A stretch of DNA of 64,000 bases. Source: Plasmopara viticola (lineage: Eukaryota; Oomycota; Peronosporomycetes; Peronosporales; Peronosporaceae). Positions 1 to 12,300 of the stretch are shown here, piece after piece. Below the pieces are notes generated by a model. The model had not been told where the DNA came from. It was given only the letters and a program-made list of their open reading frames with translations, and did no database searches. The position numbers and the translations under genes are program-made. Positions within the stretch are counted from its first letter, which is position 1, and each line of letters opens with the position of its first letter. Location: the NCBI GenBank assembly GCA_001695595.3, contig MBPM02000071.1, forward strand, positions 62,001 through 126,000. Reading direction: 5' to 3'.

Positions 1-2751
1 TAGTACTCGATTGTGTCATCAGAATGACAGTAGAATCATGCTAATAAACATCATCAACGTGGTGTGTGTTTAAAGCTATGGTCTTTCTCGTAGACCCGAT
101 GATGTAACCTCACAGCTACAAACTCAACAATTTCGCTGAAGCTTTTAAGGCTCTCTGCTCAGCCTTGTTGTTTGAGTCGGATACTGTTTCTTGCTTTGCT
201 TACCATCCATGTTACGCCAACGGACTTGCAAAAAAGGTCGACTTTTCAATACCCTCCCCCACCGTTGAGTCAAGACATGTAGAAGTGGCAATCGAAACAC
301 TTTTCAATGAAACAAAAAGTGCTCAAATTTGATCGCCATTTGATCCATTGTGCGTCAAGCGAAGACCGAGAAAGGTTAATCCTGTGGTTAAAAAAGCTCA
401 CGAGATACTGATGAATTGTTTGATGTCATCGGCTCTTTAAGGTACGAGCAGATGACGCCTACAACTCAAACGAAAAGTGCACTCCCGTGTTACTCTTTGC
501 CTGCGCGTTCTTTGTCTACTTTCTCTGACATACATATTGCAAATTGTGAGCCAACGATGAGGAAAATCATTACCTAACCGGGCATAAGAACCGTTTTATC
601 GAATGTGCCATACAAGACATGCCTATAGTTGCATGTGTGTACCCCGCAGCATTTCTTGTCCTTGTTTTGTTGTCATGTTGGTGTTAGCCTTGCTGGTGAT
701 ATTGGCGGAGGCTCGTATGTCTACGGATACACGTTGTTCTGCATTTCACACCTAAACAAGCTGAGCGGTATAAACACTTATCCACCATTTACATACACGA
801 GCTTGTATTTTGTTACTTTAAGGCCGTCATTCGACACTATTTTGTGGGCTTGCAATATTGCGCAGAAAATTTCCGCAAAGCAAACGATTCTTGGTCTTCC
901 AAGATTTCCTAAGCGCAGCAACATGCTACTGACCCGTGTCAGCTAGCATTTCTCGTCAGCGACAAGACACAGATCGATACAATCGAGTGCATCTTCGAGT
1001 AGCGCTGCTTCGCTCGACTTGACCCGCTTTCGACGATTCAAACCTTTTCGTGAGTGCTGCTTCCTTAACGCACAAAGTACAATTCAAGACATACTTTCCT
1101 TGACGTTTATCTTCCACCTAGCCTTAGAATCGCCGTACTTTTCTTCTTGTTGTCGAGGCATACTCCTACGATATGGCACATCCAAAGCACGGTCGTGCTT
1201 CGACACTTTTGTCGATATACACCGCGACGTCTTATCAAACGCTGTAAGGCCTCTTGTATCGAACTCAAAGGACTTTGCAGAATGTGCAAGCTCTTTAGCT
1301 TAAAAAAAAGTCGAAACGCTTGGCATCCTTTTTTGCGATGAGTATCATGTGTTGCTCTTTCGCATAGTGAACAATATTGTCAAGCTTGTGCGCCTCAGCA
1401 TCTTCACAGGATTCATCTACTGCATTTTATTACAAGTAGTACTCGGGAAGAACGATGCAGCGTCGACTAGTAAACTTGCGAATCGTGATTGCATTCGTCG
1501 CTTGTTGTGCGACCAAATTTGTGGGCCTCCGCATATTTTAATTCGTGGAACAGAGACTGCTGCGGCGCTTCGCGATGTGGAGCGCACCAATTCGGCTGTG
1601 CAGCTTGTCCTCTGCTGTATGCGTATATAGGCTACCTGTACCGTCCTTTACCGCACCAGCAAACGGCTTAGTGCATCGGCTGGCATCGGCGCGCCACCGC
1701 AACCGCTGCCAAGCGCGGAGTGGAACATCCCCGACTTAAATGCCCTAAGAAAATGCTTATCCTCGTTCCGCTTTACTTATAAAGCCTCTTATTGTGTCGT
1801 TGGCGCTTAGAGGTCGAGACGAGTGGCCAAATGACGTCATCGTTTTTTTCGTGAGCAACCAGAGTACACCTTTTACAACCAGTAAAGGCGCCGTGACCCT
1901 ATCGTGACCGGTGTCAAAGCTGACTGAAGTTTGTCTATCGGATTGACATCGGTTCCAGCCATTGGGCTCATAATTTTTAATGTGGAGAAGTGAACAATGG
2001 AATGAAAAATTGGAAGTAATCACATACAAGGTCTTGCCATACGTCATTGCTGGCGTCAATATGTCGCGTCGTCGTGTGGTCTTAAAACCGGCGCAAATTA
2101 TACTTAAGTCTACTTTAACACATGTCACGTGGTTACAATTGACGCACTGCGCTCAAGGCTAAACATCAATTTACGATCGGTCTTAACTACTACTTACAAT
2201 ATTTAATTTGCGCACTTCTGATACGGCCGATTATCAGACGATTCATTGCTGTCGTCGGGTGTATCAGGTTGAGCTTTCTGCTGCGCTACAAACTTTAAAA
2301 TAAGAGGAAGCGTGTTAGAATAAATATAATGACTTGACAAAAAGACTAGAAATAATGGATTATCATCTAATATTAAAACCTAAAGTTTATTGTTTTGGCA
2401 TCGATTATTATAATAATTTGTATAAATATATTATCATATGATTCATATATTAAAGTTACTCTCTAAAACTCGAAGATAATTGATCTTATTTGACAAATCA
2501 ATTTCTGATAGAAAAAATATAAGTCCATATTACCGGTAAATTGTCACACATTTCACTAAATAAATACCGGTACAGCAAGTACTAATAATCGCCCTTTGAT
2601 TATCGTCAAAAAATGATAATTTATAATTCAAATTGTAAACAACTACTCAACGCTCGATAATTATGGGATACTGTTTCCAAAGGTTACATTAAAGGGGTAT
2701 TTTTGTTGTACCCCCCTGTGGTTAATTCCTTTCATAGTGTTGCAGAGAACT
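1..2751. other. Gene-poor leading stretch
   Basis: No gene can be supported here. Open frames are short, mostly lack an ATG and match no family I recognise. Bases from about 2160 to 2700 are strongly AT-rich and abut the first CorA gene, so they probably include its promoter. One worn open frame near 1.4 kb is listed separately as a possible secreted-effector relic. Confidence 0.6.
1388..1630 (+). pseudogene. Possible relic of a secreted (RxLR-type) effector gene
   Basis: The frame opens with GTG at 1388 where an ATG would be expected. It is followed by Arg-Leu-Ser and a hydrophobic stretch of about 15 residues that resembles a signal peptide. About 35 residues in comes the sequence Arg-Arg-Leu-Leu, one residue away from an RxLR motif. 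The frame stops at 1628-1630. With no ATG, a degenerate motif and no recognisable effector domain, this is at best a dead copy. It could equally be a chance open frame. Confidence 0.18.
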
Positions 2752-4262
2752 ATGGCTTCCGGAATGGAAACAAGTAGTCCCGGTACCGACTACCATCCCA
2801 TCGATCCGCGATCGACGTATCCTGTCGATGTGAGGGGTCCCAGCTCACCCGGAACTAGCTCACTCAAGCACTTTGCTTGCCAATTTGACCCTGGCTCCAA
2901 GAATGGGCGCGTTTTAGTGCTATTATTCGACCGCAATGGGGAATCGATGCTAAAAGAGATGAGTCGGCTGGATGTGCTTCGTATGACCCATCAAGCTGCA
3001 GCACTCAAAGAAGAGGATCGTGAGGAGGCTGACAAGACGGTGGATATTGTAGGGCTGCCACTGCGACGAGTAGGCAGTCTCGGAGCCAAAGGTCGGCGAG
3101 GTAGTTTAAATGTAGCACGCGGAGATGGAGGACCTGATGGACTTAACTACGCCACAGTATGTGACGTTCAGGTAGGCTTTCTTTGCGGGGGAAGGACGTG
3201 CCGCTACAATAGTCTCATTGTTTTTTTGAACTGCAGCGGGTCCATGCACGGGACATTCGAAGAATGGAAAATGCATTTTCCGTGTCAAACGAGCCTGCGA
3301 TCATTATTCGCAAGCAGGCGATTCTTATTAGTGCAGGTAGATAGAAAAGGGTGTTTTATTTGGTAGAGAATTGGTGCTAATCTCAATTGCTACTTGTAGA
3401 CCCGTTGCGCGCGATTGTGATGCGAGACGTGTGTCTAGTGTACGTGCCTGATGGAGCCGATAGTCTTTTGTCTATACTCAAGGATCAATTCCACCAGACT
3501 GCTCAAGAAAATCCAGAGGAGCCGTATGAGTTCAGGTCAGTTTGAGCAGATAGGGTTTCTTATGACGATGATAATTGACAAATTACACAACAATGGTACC
3601 GTGTGTGCTTCTTGTGCAGAGCACTCGAAGCGTTGCTGGCGACTTTAGCAAAGTATTTTCAAGCAGACTACGAGAAAATTTCACCAATTGTATTTGCAGC
3701 ACTGGACCGACTGGTGCAAGGAAATCTTCACTCACGCGAGTTAGAAACACTGCGCGAGTTTAAAAACGCCATGAATGAGTTTGAATCACAGGTAGACGGA
3801 GTTCGCCGTTTGTTAATGGAGCTGCTTGACAATGAGGAGGATTTGCGCTTGTTGTACCTTACAAAACTCTACGAAGACCCTTCTCTTCTTACGGATCTAT
3901 ACAGCTTCGATTCTGAGGAAGCTGAAGTGCTGATCGAAAACTATCTACAAGACATTTTTTCGACCCGCACGAAAGCAAACTTAATTCAGCACCGGATTAC
4001 GAATACAGAAAGTCTGGTGATGTTAAAGCTCGACTCCATGCGTAACTACTTGCTTCGAGTAGACTTGATATTTTCGCTCGTTACAATCAGTCTTTCAGTG
4101 GGCACGCTTCTTGCTGGAGTGTTTGGCATGAATCTATCTTCAGGTGTTGAGGATGCTTGGGGTTGGTTTTGGGGAATTGCGATCACATGTCTGGTCGTCT
4201 TCATTGTAATCACGGCGACAGGAATTTTATTTTTTAGACAGAAAGGAGTACTGCAACTTTAA
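2752..4262 (+). CDS. CorA/Mrs2-type magnesium transporter, copy 1
   Basis: Membrane Mg2+ channel-transporter of the CorA/Mrs2/Alr1 superfamily, which works as a homopentamer. Four exons (2752-3171, 3237-3336, 3400-3535, 3620-4262) join in frame to 432 residues. The C-terminal part has the long helical stalk, two membrane helices and the family signature Gly-Met-Asn at residues 388-390, between the helices. A Lys/Arg-bearing tail ends the protein. The N-terminal 140 residues are Ser/Pro-rich and probably soluble and variable. The start is the first ATG; the frame extends 15 bases upstream only through GTG. A second gene at 31954-33376 has exons 2-4 of exactly the same lengths, so the two are duplicates. 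Whether this copy acts in mitochondria, vacuole or plasma membrane cannot be told from the sequence. Confidence 0.9.
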
Positions 4263-4345
4263 ATTGCAATTTGGTATTTTTGCCCAGCAATAAGAACAGC
4301 CGGCTTCGTTATTTTGCCAATGGGCAAAATGGCACTTTTCAATAG

Positions 4346-6027
4346 CTACTTTTTTTCAAATCTAACGGCACCAAGCGTAAATTGCTCTTGGCTACCTTTA
4401 GCCAGAATTTCGCCCAGCTTCGTGCCAATGAGATGGTGGTTGGTAATTTTAATATCGCGCTGCTTGCGAGGACGATTTTTCTTTTTATCTTCCTTAAGAC
4501 GGCGCTTCATTTGGCGACGATTTGCATCGACTTTTGCTTGCGTAGTCAGACCAGCTTGAACCAGCTTCTTTTCAAAATCTGCACGATCTGACGGCCATGT
4601 CCGCATAGTGTCTCGCCACAGCTGACGAATGTCATTTGAACAGCCTGCCAGGATAATCAAGTACAATTAGTTTTTAGCTGTAGTGTCAGTAGTGAAACAA
4701 GCGCAAGCACAAGCGCGACGCATCGTCATACCGTGCTTTACCATCTGAAACTTAGGCCCACGTTTAGGAAGAAGATCCCAACGATCATTGCTGGCTATAT
4801 TACGCCTTTTTGCATCCGGAAAGGGGACGTCCAAAGGAAGGTGGTCTTTGTCAAATTTAAACATGAATCTAAAACAATGCACATAACAAATAAAAGCTGG
4901 TAAGTACCATCGTACAAGCACTTGCAGAGCTGATAGCGTCACACTTTATCTTCTTGGAAACATTTAAGTCACGTGTTGACGACACACTTTTCGTCGCTAA
5001 CCCCGCAAAGGGGGCAGGACGAGTTGCGCTCGAGCTCTACAGAAAGATGACAAAATGAAGCAAACTAATTTACAAGTGTAAACAAACCAAAAGAAGATGC
5101 CTATCACCTTCACAGCAGCCGAGACGCGGAACCAGTCGTCGCCAACACGAAAAGCGTCGCCTCGGCGAATCTCGTCCGTAATGTCTTCACTTGAATGAGC
5201 CAAATAGCTGCCAGCTTCGACTGTTGCAACTCCAGAGAGATCCACAAGAAAGGCAGGCCCGCGTGAGTAGTACACTTCAGCTCCCTTGTCTGCGTTCTTC
5301 AAACAAATAATCTCTCCTGTGCGTGTCAACTCCCTCAAGTCATCTTCAACACTGACGTAGCAATCGATCAAATCTTCAATGGGCATGCCCTCAGGAGTCT
5401 AAATTGAGAAGTCAGCCTCGTCAGACCACAGTCTTGAATACAGCTCTCTGTTTATTTAACCCACTCGATCGAGGATTTTAAGCAGCTGCACGCGATTCTT
5501 AATGTCGTATTTCGCCTAAGTACACGCACGAACGCAACCACACAAAACACAACAATGTCCTCGATACGGAAAAAGTGCCGTCATACGTTTCAGTCTTACC
5601 TGATACGCATAGTGATCTTCTTGTAATCGAACTTTCGGGTTGTTTTTAAGTCGCTGTTCCACTTGGTCGTCCATTGTTAGGTCCTGATAGTAGGCATATT
5701 GTTAGCGATTCCTTTTAGTCAAGCAAACTCAGCCACGTACGACGCCTGTATGCTTAAAGATGTCAGCCACAGATACAGCTTTGTGCATCGGAACTTTGCG
5801 CAAAAACTCGAGAATCTTGTAAACCTTGGCACCGTCATTCTTGGGAACGGACGACGCGTCCACTGATTACAAACGCAAGCCACGCTTTCTTTAGCACGAG
5901 CACAAGAGACGCAACGAGGGAAATCCTGACCTTGAGAGACCACCGTATCCTTCACCAACTTCGTAGGAGCCACGGCGGGCGCCGCCTCTGCCGCCTGTTG
6001 TGATCCGTACGCTAAATTACGCCACAT
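4346..6027 (-). CDS. GTF2E2: Transcription initiation factor TFIIE subunit beta
   Basis: TFIIE beta pairs with TFIIE alpha, recruits TFIIH and helps open the promoter for RNA polymerase II. I assemble eight exons (5931-6027, 5741-5862, 5600-5683, 5465-5515, 5108-5398, 4945-5036, 4732-4868, 4346-4644), giving about 390 residues. The winged-helix core is recognisable: a helix rich in Leu and Lys (exon 2), then NNPKVR followed by a YDIKNR-like stretch, as in the human protein. The C-terminal end is a Lys/Arg-rich helix ending with KITNHHL, again like human TFIIE beta. The 4945-5036 exon is the least certain. It has a weak GTGTGA donor, but it is the only arrangement found that keeps the frame. 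Between the second winged helix and the basic tail lies extra sequence not seen in the human protein. The gene is head-to-head with REV7. Confidence 0.85.
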
Positions 6028-6108
6028 TTTAGTCTGTTTACGAAATTGGTCATTAATAACAGCATTAGTGTCAGTCGAAGGAGGGGATCTTCCCGGGCAA
6101 CAAATTGT
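6028..6108. promoter_or_regulatory. Short bidirectional promoter between TFIIE beta and REV7
   Basis: Only 81 bases separate the two divergent start codons, so both promoters must share this interval or overlap the coding starts. No TATA box is evident. Shared control of a general transcription factor and a repair factor is an inference from layout only. Confidence 0.5.
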
Positions 6109-6897
6109 ATGGAGACTGACCAACCCGCAAAGGAGACGCTGACAGACATCGTACTCGAGTTTGTGGAGGCTACTGTGCACGAGTTTCTGTAAGTTAGATA
6201 GATTTTTCGACGTTGAGTGCACTTAATATTATTCGGCGTTGCAGATTTGCATGGCATGTATATCCGAAAGGTGCGAATTTCTCATTTTTATCACTTTTTA
6301 AACGAGTACTACACGAATCCACTATGTTCTACTGCTGGATAATTAGAGGCGTTCGAGAAGCGAGGACTTTATGATATCCCAATTCACATGAGTCGACACC
6401 CACTGTTGTGCGAATACATTCACTTCATGCTGAATGGCTGCCGCACGTGGCTGCTGAAAGGAGAACTAGAGAAGCTGTGCGTAGTTCTTCTTTGTAAGGA
6501 AGGGCGGGCAATAGAGACGCTGTTGATTGAGCCAGTGTGGAGTGCAGCGCTCATAAAAGCAAGATACTCGGACGAAGACAATCAGCTACCGTTGGGGCAG
6601 CTTGAGGAAGCTTTTCGCGCGGGATTGGTAGCGTTGATGGCAGCTTCACTATCGTGTAAAGTTAACGAATTAGACAGTAGCAACACGCCGCATACGTTTC
6701 GTATCCTAGCGCAAACAGTGGAAGTCGCCAAGCACCGAGAAAGTATGATTGACAATGATAACGTTAGCAACTCGTGGGTGCTGGCCGACCCATTCTGGTG
6801 CGAGCATCAACACAAGCAAAAAGAAATCATTCCAGTAAAGTCCATTTATGCAGAGGCTTCGCCCATCCAGCTAAACGTTTACATTGAGAAGCATTGA
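6109..6897 (+). CDS. REV7: REV7 / MAD2L2 HORMA-domain protein
   Basis: REV7 is the HORMA-domain adaptor of DNA polymerase zeta, used in translesion synthesis, and of shieldin-type complexes in animals. Three exons (6109-6188, 6245-6270, 6347-6897) join in frame to 218 residues, close to the human 211. The second exon is only 26 bases. The join restores a well-conserved block in which a VYP motif leads through an aromatic-basic helix to an HMSRHP stretch, matching VYP...QMSCHP in human MAD2L2. Further matches are the WVLAD segment and the C-terminal IIPVK...LNVYIE safety-belt strands. The start is the ATG just upstream of the conserved helix. It shares an 81-base promoter interval with TFIIE beta. 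Confidence 0.88.
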
Positions 6898-8508
6898 TGC
6901 AAGGCAGAGTAAAACCCTTAACACAGTGCATTCTCACCTGTGTCGTACAAGGAATTGTCTCTTCACACCGAAGGTGTACTTTCATAGCGTTTCAAAGGCG
7001 AAAAGTAAATTTTAGCTATTGGATAATGTAACTTATTTTGATCTTTACAACAAGCGTTCTGGGTAGCACTCACTTGAGCACCACTCAATGATTTTAGGAG
7101 CCATAGATTTGCACGAATCATCTGTGCCTTAGTACCGGGTCACACAGCACCTTGCATAGAGAAGGCGTGCAGGAAGATGTACGATATTTTAGTGGACGAC
7201 TGTACTGACAAGAAAATGAATTATAGAACATAGAAAGCTATATACAAATCAGTCTTTATACTGCAATCTATTGCACACTTCGATCCCATTGCGAAGTGAA
7301 CGATCTATTACCGAAAGATCTAAAAGCTTTCTGTATGCCTCATTTGTGCAAGGTCCTCACACCTAATAGAGTAAATCCTACGCCCACGCGGGTAGATTGA
7401 TGTCATACTGCACCTGTCGAAATGCACCCATTATTGGATAATAATAATATTTAAAAAAAAAACATCCTTTTGCTTAAATCGAATTTGGATGTTTTCTTCA
7501 AATAGCCGTTTTTCCACCACCCCCACCCCACCCCACTCAAATTGAAATTTGATTGCTTAAGATTTGTATTAATAAAATGTTGAGCGAAGATAGCCCGGTG
7601 GTCATACGCAGAATTTCATACATACAGTAGTCATACAAGATTGATCTCTGAATCAGCCACAATATCGACTACAACACCGGTATCAACATCGTCATCAGCA
7701 GAAGCAAATTGCCGACAACCCTCTATTTGCCCACAGTTCCCACATCGCCTTTACGGTCTTAAATGAGCCTCCACTCACTCAAACTGCGATGGATTGCTCT
7801 GCGTTGAGGAGCTAACTGAGCCAAAAAAACGTCTTCAATCACGTAAGTCTTCAAGATTGAGCATATTAGCAGCAGGAATGGTGCTAATGTGCTTGAGAAT
7901 TACTCTTTTCTGGTGAATCGATCCCTCCTCGTCTTCCCCACGCAGCCGCTTTAAGTAATATTCAGACAAGAGAGCTTAAGGTTTGCTGCCGATGCCCGGG
8001 AAGGTTAAACTAGCCACGAATGCTTACCAAAATCATAAAGATACAGGCTTTGAAGCGGTGTTGCTGTTACCGCTGCTTTTATCGGAACATATGCTCAAAC
8101 CTTAGTAGTCTTTCACATGGTTTTTGTCCTTGTACTGCTTGAATGCTAGTGCTAAAGCTGCTAGTGATACCCTTCAGAGAAGGCTTGACCGGACTGCATC
8201 TTTACTCCTACGCAATTTGAAGCTTGATGGCAGCAAGCTGCCCATAACAAGCCATCTGGCACGCCATAATAACCATCAACACGTCACCTGTCGAAACCGC
8301 AATTCTTTTTTTCAGTGCTCAGAGTGAGCTCTCTACACAAGACGTCATTGTGTGTCATACGTGCAGCTTCAATATCGTTGCGCAAAAGCTGACTGCTGTA
8401 CGCTTGAAACGCTGCGGAAATCCACTTCGACCAATCATATTTCACTATTCAGTTTTCGTGTTCTGCTTTCTAGAGCAAAGTGCGATTAGCGCCTCACGCT
8501 CAAATTTA
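6898..8508. other. Intergenic stretch
   Basis: No gene is supported. There is an A-run followed by a C-rich tract near 7450-7540. An open frame around 8124-8327 has no ATG. A CCAAT-type site near 8437 followed by a TCA-pyrimidine stretch could be the promoter and initiator of the gene starting at 8509. Confidence 0.5.
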
Positions 8509-8967
8509 ATGGCGCGATTCGGACTGTCAGAAAGTATGCGCTCCACCGCGTCCATCGAGGATATAGAGCCTTTAATGTCAACACTGCACCGCCAGCCTCT
8601 GCGCCGGCCTCGACCAAAATTAACAGCAAAACTGACGAGCGCGGTCAACGAGCAGAAGAAGACCTCGGGTATTATGCATTTTAACCCGTTGCTGCCCATT
8701 CTAGGCGGCGTGCTAGCGGTATTATTTCTCATTACTGCCAATAAAGTGCTTGAGATTATTTTACGCACTTGCGTTAGCAACCACATGAACAGTGAAGCGC
8801 AGTTTGAGCAACTAGAGAGAAGCATTCAGCGGCTGAGCATCGACACCGCTAATCTCCAGACGACGGCTAACCGGTTTTTGCAGAGCTGCCAGGAAGTTCA
8901 GGTAGCTGCCTCTACACGGACTGAAATGCTGCAGATTGCATTGAAAAACAAATTTTTTGAGAAATAA
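8509..8967 (+). CDS. Small one-pass membrane protein with coiled coil, unrecognised
   Basis: I do not recognise the family. The 152-residue product has a basic, Pro/Arg-rich N-terminal part (residues 1-60) and a single hydrophobic helix at about residues 63-90. A heptad-like helical region with Leu, Gln and Glu follows (about 95-135). The layout is that of a tail-out single-span protein with a coiled coil, as in SNARE-like or tethering proteins, but no SNARE zero-layer can be assigned. The first in-frame ATG is used. An AG at the end of a pyrimidine run just upstream could close a 5' UTR intron. The even codon use suggests a real gene. Confidence 0.5.
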   Translation: MARFGLSESMRSTASIEDIEPLMSTLHRQPLRRPRPKLTAKLTSAVNEQKKTSGIMHFNPLLPILGGVLAVLFLITANKVLEIILRTCVSNHMNSEAQFEQLERSIQRLSIDTANLQTTANRFLQSCQEVQVAASTRTEMLQIALKNKFFEK

Positions 8968-9397
8968 AAAGCAAATTTTTAGAGCACGAGCTGATTATAA
9001 GGTAAGTGGTGCAATGCCACGCGCAACTGCGGCAGGTGGTGGAAATACGGAACGCCTTGTGAAGATGAATTTTTGTTTTATACAAAAATCTCGATGGAGC
9101 TAAGAGATGAGTCGTGGTCAAGTCAAAACTGATGGGAAGTTTTATAAACTTGGCGCGACAAAGAGGTTGCCATTACAACTTGGCTGACATGATCATTTGA
9201 ACACGTTTAAAAATAATTAAAAAGGCCTTGCGCGGGTTTTTCTAAGAAGGACTTGGAATAAGAGTAGATAATTTAGCACCCCATATAGAGTTTGATATTT
9301 ATGCAATACAAAGTATTTACGACGCAACAAGTGGCCACAAAGGGGTTTGAATGAATATCAGCGAAATCTGATTCTGAATGTAGAATCCTAAGCATCC
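8968..9397. other. Convergent 3' intergenic stretch
   Basis: Tail-to-tail gap between the small membrane protein gene and the anoctamin gene. Nothing beyond probable 3' UTRs is seen. Confidence 0.5.
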
Positions 9398-12300
9398 TTA
9401 AGTAGCTTCAAATGATTTATTTCCATGATGTACTACGCCATTCGTCTCCTCAAGTTTTGGTAATGTTGGCGTTGTTGGAGGCCCTTGTCCGCAAATAGCT
9501 CGTCGGACAAGCTCTTTCTTACGCTCAAATAAAATTCGCACACTAGCGGGTGTATTGGCGATGTAGTCGTTTAGCATGTATACGAGAAGAAAAGCAGCGT
9601 GCTCTACGATCAATGCGACTGTGAAGCGCGATGAGATGCTAAGGCAAGAGAAGTCGGGACCCATGCTGAAATGAACAATCGAACAAGTGATCAGATACAA
9701 ATACTCACACACACAAAGGGCATTTATACCTGAAATCCGCCCCTTTGAATCGCTCTAATTTCAAGCATTTCGAGAAGAAGTACTCAAGCTCGCCAGTGCT
9801 TACACAAATGAGCCCCACAACCACAAAGATACCTAAAAATAACGTGATGTATAGCATTTTTTCCCATTGCCCGATGCTATTTGACTTTCGAGGAACTGGT
9901 CGTCGACGTAGAAGAACAAGCTTATAAAATGAATTTTGAATATGAATGACATTGTTTGCCAATGCTGCAATTGCGCAGAACGGCCAAACAGCCGAAAACA
10001 TCACGACATATCCCTAACGTGAAAGCAATTGAGTTTTCGTTACACATTAGAAGCGTATAATTACGTACATATTGGATGACTATTCGGAGGTAGTCGGGCT
10101 AGAAGTTTTCATAAACGTAATGAATACTTAATCTTTTAGCGTCTCCGATCTAATAAGAAAAAAAATCACTCACAAAGGCATTGTACAGCGGCAATTGGCT
10201 TTCTTCAAGCACATCATCGGCTGTCATAAAGTCTGAAGAATGGTTATGAAGAATATTACGATGTGAGCGCTTTCAACCTATAAATCAAAGCTTACACTTT
10301 TCATTTTTAAATCCGTCCAGCGTAGGTATCGATACTCTCAGCGAGTCTTCCAGGTACGGAATTCGAATTGGCGTCATCATTTGTAGCTTTGTATCGTATT
10401 GCAGCATTTTACATGTAAAAAATACACATTCCACTGTCAAAATCCAAGAACTTTATCGCTTACCTCGACTTTGGCCTCATGAGCTACTGTATGCGAGGAT
10501 GGAGACTGGTATAAATTAACGTGGTAGTTCTCAAATGACGAGTGATACTCTGCAAGCGCTAGCAATGTCTCTGCTGGATTAGCTTTCATAATTTTTTTCG
10601 CTAGCTTTGACGACCTGAGTGTTTCCCGCCGAAAAATGATAGGCAAAGATGTATCAATTAGTAGATTTAGCGCCTGAGTAATGAGTAGCGGAGTTACGAA
10701 TGCTGTCGACATATCAATGACGCCACCTCGCCACTGCACCCTGAGTTTCGTGTTATTCAAATTTACTGACAACCACGCTTCAACTTTGTCCCCAAAGGGA
10801 ATGATTACAAACGAAATAAGCATTAACCAGAGGAAGAAAGAAATCCAATTTATAGCAAAGATTCGATTGATCATCGTTTGCTGAAAATGCGCCTCCATTG
10901 CATGATTTTCGCGAGTAACGAAGAAATTAATAAGCTTGACACTTAGTAAGTATACAACAACATCCAGCGAGATTCCAAGCAAGATGCCTTGGGCAAATAT
11001 ATAGCACCACCTTCCAGAAAACAGGATGGGCCTTTCCGTGCTAAAACACGACAAGAAGGCGACGCAATCAGGACATTTGCTGCACACGGGGGCCATCATT
11101 GCTGCCGTATACCATTGGACAAAAAACGCAGTCCCTATTACATAGGTGCCGATAAACAATGCGAAGACCATGATTGTTTGCATGTATGCAGGAAGCCTAA
11201 ACAGCGGGTTGTAAAATGGCTCACGGAATAGCAAAATGCCGTGAGAGTCCACCACGTCACGGTAGCCCTGTGGCTTGAATGTTGCATTAGAGTAGTCAGC
11301 TTCCTTAAACAACCTCAAGTTCCACGCGTCATTTAGCAAGTTGTTTTGTCGTGCCCAAGTTTTTAGAAATAGAGGTCCCCAAACCGTTGCTGTATTAAAG
11401 CCAAAAATGCACAATGCTCTCATGTAAGCAATCGCCCCCAACCATCTACACGCTAAGTACATGGCACAACCTACGAGAGCAGGCACCAGTAAGCACTTAG
11501 TGTAGACAAACAAGAAGCTAAAGTAAAAAGCCACTCGCTCTCCATAATAATATCTTAGCTCATTTGTGATCTCGGTAGTATCCCACCACCACTGTCCGCA
11601 CTTTGCCAAAAGCTGACTATCCACGTATCGATTGTGAAGCGGAAAGCAAGACATGATGATGCTTTCGTTGTGATTAAGCGCTTCAAGAGAAATGTTTGCA
11701 CCCGGGGGATTCAACTCTTCCACATTGGTCGTAGATGTAAGGATTCGAGCAATGGTTTGGATGCGCTCAGCAGGCGTAAACAGTTCGCCTTTAACTTCCA
11801 CCGGTTCAGTAGTTTCGCATTTACCTTCTTTACTCGAAAACCCGACGTCACCACTGTGGCTTGATGCAATAAGCTCTTCAACCTCGGATGGTAATTCACC
11901 CACCGCTCCGATCTGTAGCCAACGCTCGAGCGCCAATCGACTTTTTTCGGTCTGTAGTCTCGTCGGGGTCGGTTTGAGAAGTAGCACTAAATATTTGCGG
12001 GAGTACAAGGTACTAGAAAGCACAGAAACCTCAAATCCTGCATTGATGCAGCGACGGATTACCTCCCTTTGTCGTTTCCCCACTGCATCTAATCCATTTC
12101 GAGCAAGAATACGCGCCGTTGTTGGTTTGTTATGCAAGATCAACGCGAACTCATACTTCATCCGATAGTCCGAAGCAGGGACACTTGGCATGACATTGCC
12201 ATGTCGAGGGGACCAGACTCGAGGCATTGTATTCGTTGTATCTGAGATGGGCGATGTACAACGTGTTGATAAAAACGAGCCCTCCATACCTCTAGAAGGG

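Noticed and set aside
8124..8327. A 67-codon plus-strand frame taken as a first exon of the 8509 gene
   Set aside because: It has no ATG and no phase-consistent splice to the downstream gene was found.
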